Below, one piece after another: positions 61,493-64,000 of a DNA stretch of 64,000 bases. This DNA is from Clostridiales bacterium (GTDB lineage Bacteria > Bacillota > Clostridia > Peptostreptococcales > Anaerovoracaceae), in assembly GCA_015058215.1 (NCBI GenBank), contig SVCU01000004.1, forward strand, positions 1 through 64,000, in the 5' to 3' direction. The translations under genes and the position numbers were made by a program. Position 1 is the first letter of the stretch, and each line of letters starts with the position of its first letter. The notes under the pieces were generated by a model. The model ran no database searches. It saw nothing but the letters and a program-made list of their open reading frames with translations, and was not told the origin of the DNA.

Positions 61493-62245
61493 ATGACCAT
61501 TCCCAAGAAAGCGCCGAAAATGATCCTGTTCGACTACGGCCACACCCTGATCCATGAATATAAGTACGACCCCATTGCCGGTTACGGTGCCCTGCTGCAG
61601 CACGCTTCTGTCAACCGGAACGGCGTTACCGCCGCGGAGGTGAAAAAACGCGCCTGGGATCTGATGCGCAACGTGGTGGATGTGGTGTACGAAAAATACA
61701 ATCTGGAGATCCCGGAACAGAGCTTCCTTCGGGTTGTATTTGAGGGCCTTGGTGTGGAGATCACGGATCTCACGCCCGAGGAACAGGAACAGCTTTTCTG
61801 GGATGCGGGCTGTCCCGGCCGTCCCATGGCCCATCTGGAAGACTTCCTGGCAGAACTGCGGGTCCGCGGCATCCGCACCGGTGTCATCAGCAACCTCTCC
61901 TTCTCCGGCGCCTCTCTGAAGCGCCGTCTGGACGACCTTTTGCCGGATCATTCTTTTGAATTCATTCTGTCTTCCTGTGACTACGTGTTCCGGAAGCCCC
62001 ATCCCCATATGTTCCAAATCGCCCTGCAGAAGGCGGGTCTGGAGCCGGAAGATGTGTGGTTCTGCGGCGACAATACGGAAGCGGATCTGCTGGGTTCCCA
62101 CAATGCAGGGATGTTCCCCGTCTGGTACGAATGCGGTCTGGACCGCTTCTATCTCTCCGCAGATGCAGACAAAGAACCGGAGTTCGATCACATCCACATC
62201 AAGGACTGGGACGAACTGAAAGACATCCTGAAAGGACTGGAATAA
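61493..62245 (+). CDS. HAD-superfamily hydrolase
   Basis: 250 residues. Motif I ILFDYGHTL has Asp but the second, usually acidic, residue is Gly-His (DYGHT), which is seen in some HAD clades. Motif II VISNLS, motif III lysine in FRKPHPHMFQIAL and motif IV GDNTEADLLG are present. Likely a phosphatase; substrate unknown. AAAGGAG supports ATG 61493. Its stop (TAA) abuts the ATG of the next gene. Confidence 0.87.
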   Translation: MTIPKKAPKMILFDYGHTLIHEYKYDPIAGYGALLQHASVNRNGVTAAEVKKRAWDLMRNVVDVVYEKYNLEIPEQSFLRVVFEGLGVEITDLTPEEQEQLFWDAGCPGRPMAHLEDFLAELRVRGIRTGVISNLSFSGASLKRRLDDLLPDHSFEFILSSCDYVFRKPHPHMFQIALQKAGLEPEDVWFCGDNTEADLLGSHNAGMFPVWYECGLDRFYLSADADKEPEFDHIHIKDWDELKDILKGLE

Positions 62246-63565
62246 ATGACCGTTTTAAGCGCGCCTCTCAACATTCGTCAGGAAAAAGAAAAAGACCATA
62301 GAAACGTTGAAATTCTAATCCGTGAAGCCTTTTGGAACCATCACAATCCCGGCTGCGACGAGCATTATTTTGCCCACGTTCTTCGCACCCAGGAGGTCTT
62401 TGTAAAGGAACTTTCCCTGGTGGCCGAAACCGAAGAAGGAACCCTTGCAGGCGTTGTAATGGGCACCAAAGCGGAGATCCTCTGTGACGACGATACTGTC
62501 CACCCTGTGCTTTGCCTTGGCCCTCTGGCGGTCCATCCTGCCTTCCAGCGATTGGGCGTTGGTGAAGATCTCCTGAATTCCTTTGGTGAAAAGGCTTTGG
62601 AATTGGGATATGATACCGTAATACTTTATGGTAACCCACTCTATTATACGAAAAAGGGGTTCCGGGACGGCAAGCGATACGGCATTCGCGAAGCCGGTGG
62701 CTATCACGGTGCCCTTTTGGTCCGCGAATTGGTGCCTGGTGCCCTGAAGGGTAAGTGTGGAACCTTCCGGGAACTCTATGAATACACCCCTACCGACGAA
62801 GTGGTGGCCGCTTTCGATGCCCTGTTTCCGGCCAAAGAAAAAGAATTCCGGGATTCTCAGGATGCCTTCATGCTTTCCGTGCAAACGCCCGGATATTCTG
62901 TCCTCTCTTCTGCCGAAATGAAGGAAATGGAGGCCCTTTCCGATGCCAACGGCGTTTCCTACGAACAGCTGATGGAAAACGCCGGCACCGCTGCGGCGGA
63001 AGCCATTTGCCGCATGGTGAAGCAAGATGGCGTCGAGTATAAAGACATTGGGGTCAAATACCTGGCAGAAGGCCGAAAACTTCTGATTTTAGCCGGGAAA
63101 GGAAACAATGCAGGCGACGGCTTCGTCATCGCAAGACTGCTGGCAAATCGGGGATTTTCCGTACAGATCGCTCTGCTCTGCGGCACGAAATTCTCCCCTC
63201 TTGCCTCCCTGAATCTGCAGAGACTTGGAAAAATTGTGCAGCCGGAAAATCTTCCCGCTGCGATTTTCGAAGCAGATATCATTGTAGACGGCGTTTTCGG
63301 CACCGGTTTCCACGGCGCGCTTTCCCCGGATCTGCAGGAAGTCTTTGCTCTTGCCAACAAAGCATCCGCCTTACGTATCGCTTTGGACATTCCCTCCGGT
63401 ATGAACTGTGACACCGGCGAAGCCAGTGCCAATACCTTCAAAGCGGATCATACCCTCTGCTTCGGTGCCTACAAACACTGTATGCTGATGCTTCCCTGCC
63501 AGCCGTATCTCGGCCGCTGGAAATGCCTTGAAATCGGCTTAGTGGAACCGTTCATGACAGAATGA
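62246..63565 (+). CDS. GNAT domain fused to NAD(P)H-hydrate epimerase (NnrE)
   Basis: 439 residues in one frame. Residues ~1-205: GNAT domain, with LGPLAVHPAFQRLGVGEDLL as the acetyl-CoA loop and VILYGNPLYYTKKGFRDG. Residues ~215-439: YjeF N-terminal epimerase, with AGKGNNAGDGFVIARLL, VDGVFGTGFHGAL, ALDIPSGMNCDTGE and a C-terminal CFGAYKHCML. The usual partner NnrD (YjeF_C kinase) is not attached or next door. The epimerase repairs damaged NADHX. The combination with GNAT is unusual. The ATG directly abuts the HAD stop. Confidence 0.87.
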   Translation: MTVLSAPLNIRQEKEKDHRNVEILIREAFWNHHNPGCDEHYFAHVLRTQEVFVKELSLVAETEEGTLAGVVMGTKAEILCDDDTVHPVLCLGPLAVHPAFQRLGVGEDLLNSFGEKALELGYDTVILYGNPLYYTKKGFRDGKRYGIREAGGYHGALLVRELVPGALKGKCGTFRELYEYTPTDEVVAAFDALFPAKEKEFRDSQDAFMLSVQTPGYSVLSSAEMKEMEALSDANGVSYEQLMENAGTAAAEAICRMVKQDGVEYKDIGVKYLAEGRKLLILAGKGNNAGDGFVIARLLANRGFSVQIALLCGTKFSPLASLNLQRLGKIVQPENLPAAIFEADIIVDGVFGTGFHGALSPDLQEVFALANKASALRIALDIPSGMNCDTGEASANTFKADHTLCFGAYKHCMLMLPCQPYLGRWKCLEIGLVEPFMTE

Positions 63566-63602
63566 TTTTACAAACAGCATGGCAGAATGATTTTGCAAAC
63601 AG
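63558..63602 (+). repeat. Short tandem duplication at the 3' end of the fusion gene
   Basis: A 20-base unit CAGAATGATTTTRCAAACAG occurs at 63558-63577 and 63583-63602 with one difference and a 25-base period. The first copy contains the stop codon of the gene. Confidence 0.85.
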
Positions 63603-63636
63603 AAAAGAGCGCGACAATGGCTGTCACGCTCTTTTT
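63603..63636. terminator. Bidirectional terminator between the fusion gene and obg
   Basis: Stem AAAAGAGCG / CGCTCTTTT, extended inward by GACA/TGTC with one mismatch, 4-base loop, then T run. It sits between convergent genes. Confidence 0.88.
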
Positions 63637-63671
63637 CTTTTGGCTATATTGTGTTTTTCCGGTTGGAAAGC

Positions 63672-64000
63672 CTATTCGTCGAAGTATTCGAATTCGTAAT
63701 CGAATACGCGGACGATGTCTTCCTCTTCCAGGCCAAGTTCCTTCATCTGATCGATGGCACCGCTGGTTTCCAGGTACTTGTACAGGTAACGCAGGGAGCC
63801 CATATCGTTGAAGTTGGTGGAGTCGAAGATCTTCTTCAACTGCTTGCCGGTGACCACATAGGCTTCGCCATCGAAGGTGACTTCCACCTTTCTGTAGTCG
63901 GGATCGGCATCGTCGAGCTCGAAATCGAAGTATTCGTATGCGGGGCCTTCGTCTTCGGGAGTTTCCTGCAGAAGCTTATAGGCAGCTGCCAGAAGCTCAT
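63672..64000 (-). CDS. obg: GTPase Obg, C-terminal end (5' part outside window)
   Basis: The last ~109 residues; the frame is open to the right edge. The C-terminal Obg-specific domain is clear: YVVTGKQLKKIFDSTNFND, a helical LRYLYKYLETSGAIDQMKELG, and VRVFDYEFEYFDE at the end. It is preceded by an acidic linker (Asp/Glu/Tyr-rich, residues ~15-40 of the visible part). The G domain and glycine-rich fold lie beyond the window. Obg acts in ribosome maturation and, in Bacillus, sporulation. Confidence 0.92.
   Translation of the reverse strand, partial: ELLAAAYKLLQETPEDEGPAYEYFDFELDDADPDYRKVEVTFDGEAYVVTGKQLKKIFDSTNFNDMGSLRYLYKYLETSGAIDQMKELGLEEEDIVRVFDYEFEYFDE

Noticed and set aside
63587..63811. 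74-codon + strand frame at the right end
   Set aside because: Overlaps the terminator and the obg coding sequence on the other strand; no ribosome site.
1..64000. CRISPR array, prophage or classical defence island
   Set aside because: No regularly spaced repeats, cas genes, phage structural genes, restriction-modification or toxin-antitoxin genes could be recognised; the Xer-type recombinase is in a housekeeping operon.

Overview
The window is chromosomal DNA from a spore-forming Firmicute of the Clostridia type. The evidence is a complete spoIIIAA-AH cluster, spoIVFA/spoIVFB, spoIVB and spo0A together with a V-type rotary ATPase, acetate kinase and NifS/NifU-type Fe-S genes. Base composition is GC-rich by eye (mid-50s percent). 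I cannot name genus or species. No rRNA, tRNA, CRISPR array, insertion sequence or prophage was recognised; most of the window is ordinary core genome, densely packed and mostly on the + strand up to about 25 kb.

Layout. 1-7.2 kb: V-type ATPase operon, subunits I (cut by the window edge), K, E, C, F, A, B, D, with rotor-ring ligands typical of sodium-coupled enzymes. 7.2-11.1 kb: an AEC-family permease, two tandem paralogous MFS carriers and a GIY-YIG protein. 11.3-15.8 kb: spoIIIAA to spoIIIAH, with an unusually short spoIIIAF. 15.8-22.6 kb: an Asp23 protein, nusB, a TsaD-like protein, xseA/xseB, an ispA-type prenyl synthase, dxs and tlyA. 22.6-25.1 kb: WYL regulator, PfkB sugar kinase, GNAT. 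25.2-25.4 kb: two tiny membrane-peptide genes. 25.4-27.5 kb (- strand): MFS carrier and an XRE/S24-like repressor.

27.8-34.6 kb: spoIVFA-spoIVFB, a radical-SAM/DUF2344 pair, a ComEA-like DNA-binding protein, a BofC-like protein and spoIVB. 34.7-40.8 kb: ackA, a CPBP protease fused to a GNAT domain, an M3 oligopeptidase, spo0A with its own 0A boxes, a DUF896 protein and a small anchored protein. 40.9-46.3 kb: nifS-nifU-mnmA, a small membrane protein, an M29 aminopeptidase and endonuclease IV. 46.3-51.1 kb: aldo/keto reductase (- strand), alaS, ireB, ruvX. 51.1-52.3 kb: a gene-poor, AT-richer segment with hairpins and short repeats around a small LysM protein whose promoter carries three LexA-type boxes. 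52.3-61.3 kb (- strand): a TVP38 protein, then the operon mutS-mutL-miaA-Xer recombinase-methionine gamma-lyase family protein. 61.5-63.6 kb: a HAD phosphatase and a GNAT-NnrE fusion. The right edge holds the 3' end of obg on the - strand.

The genes most worth a second look are the SOS-controlled LysM protein, the two tiny membrane peptides, the two domain fusions (CPBP-GNAT and GNAT-NnrE), the minimal SpoIIIAF, the DnaA-box-like cluster before spoIVFA, and the Spo0A and sigma-E-like sites. I found no clear multi-gene defence or otherwise unknown system.
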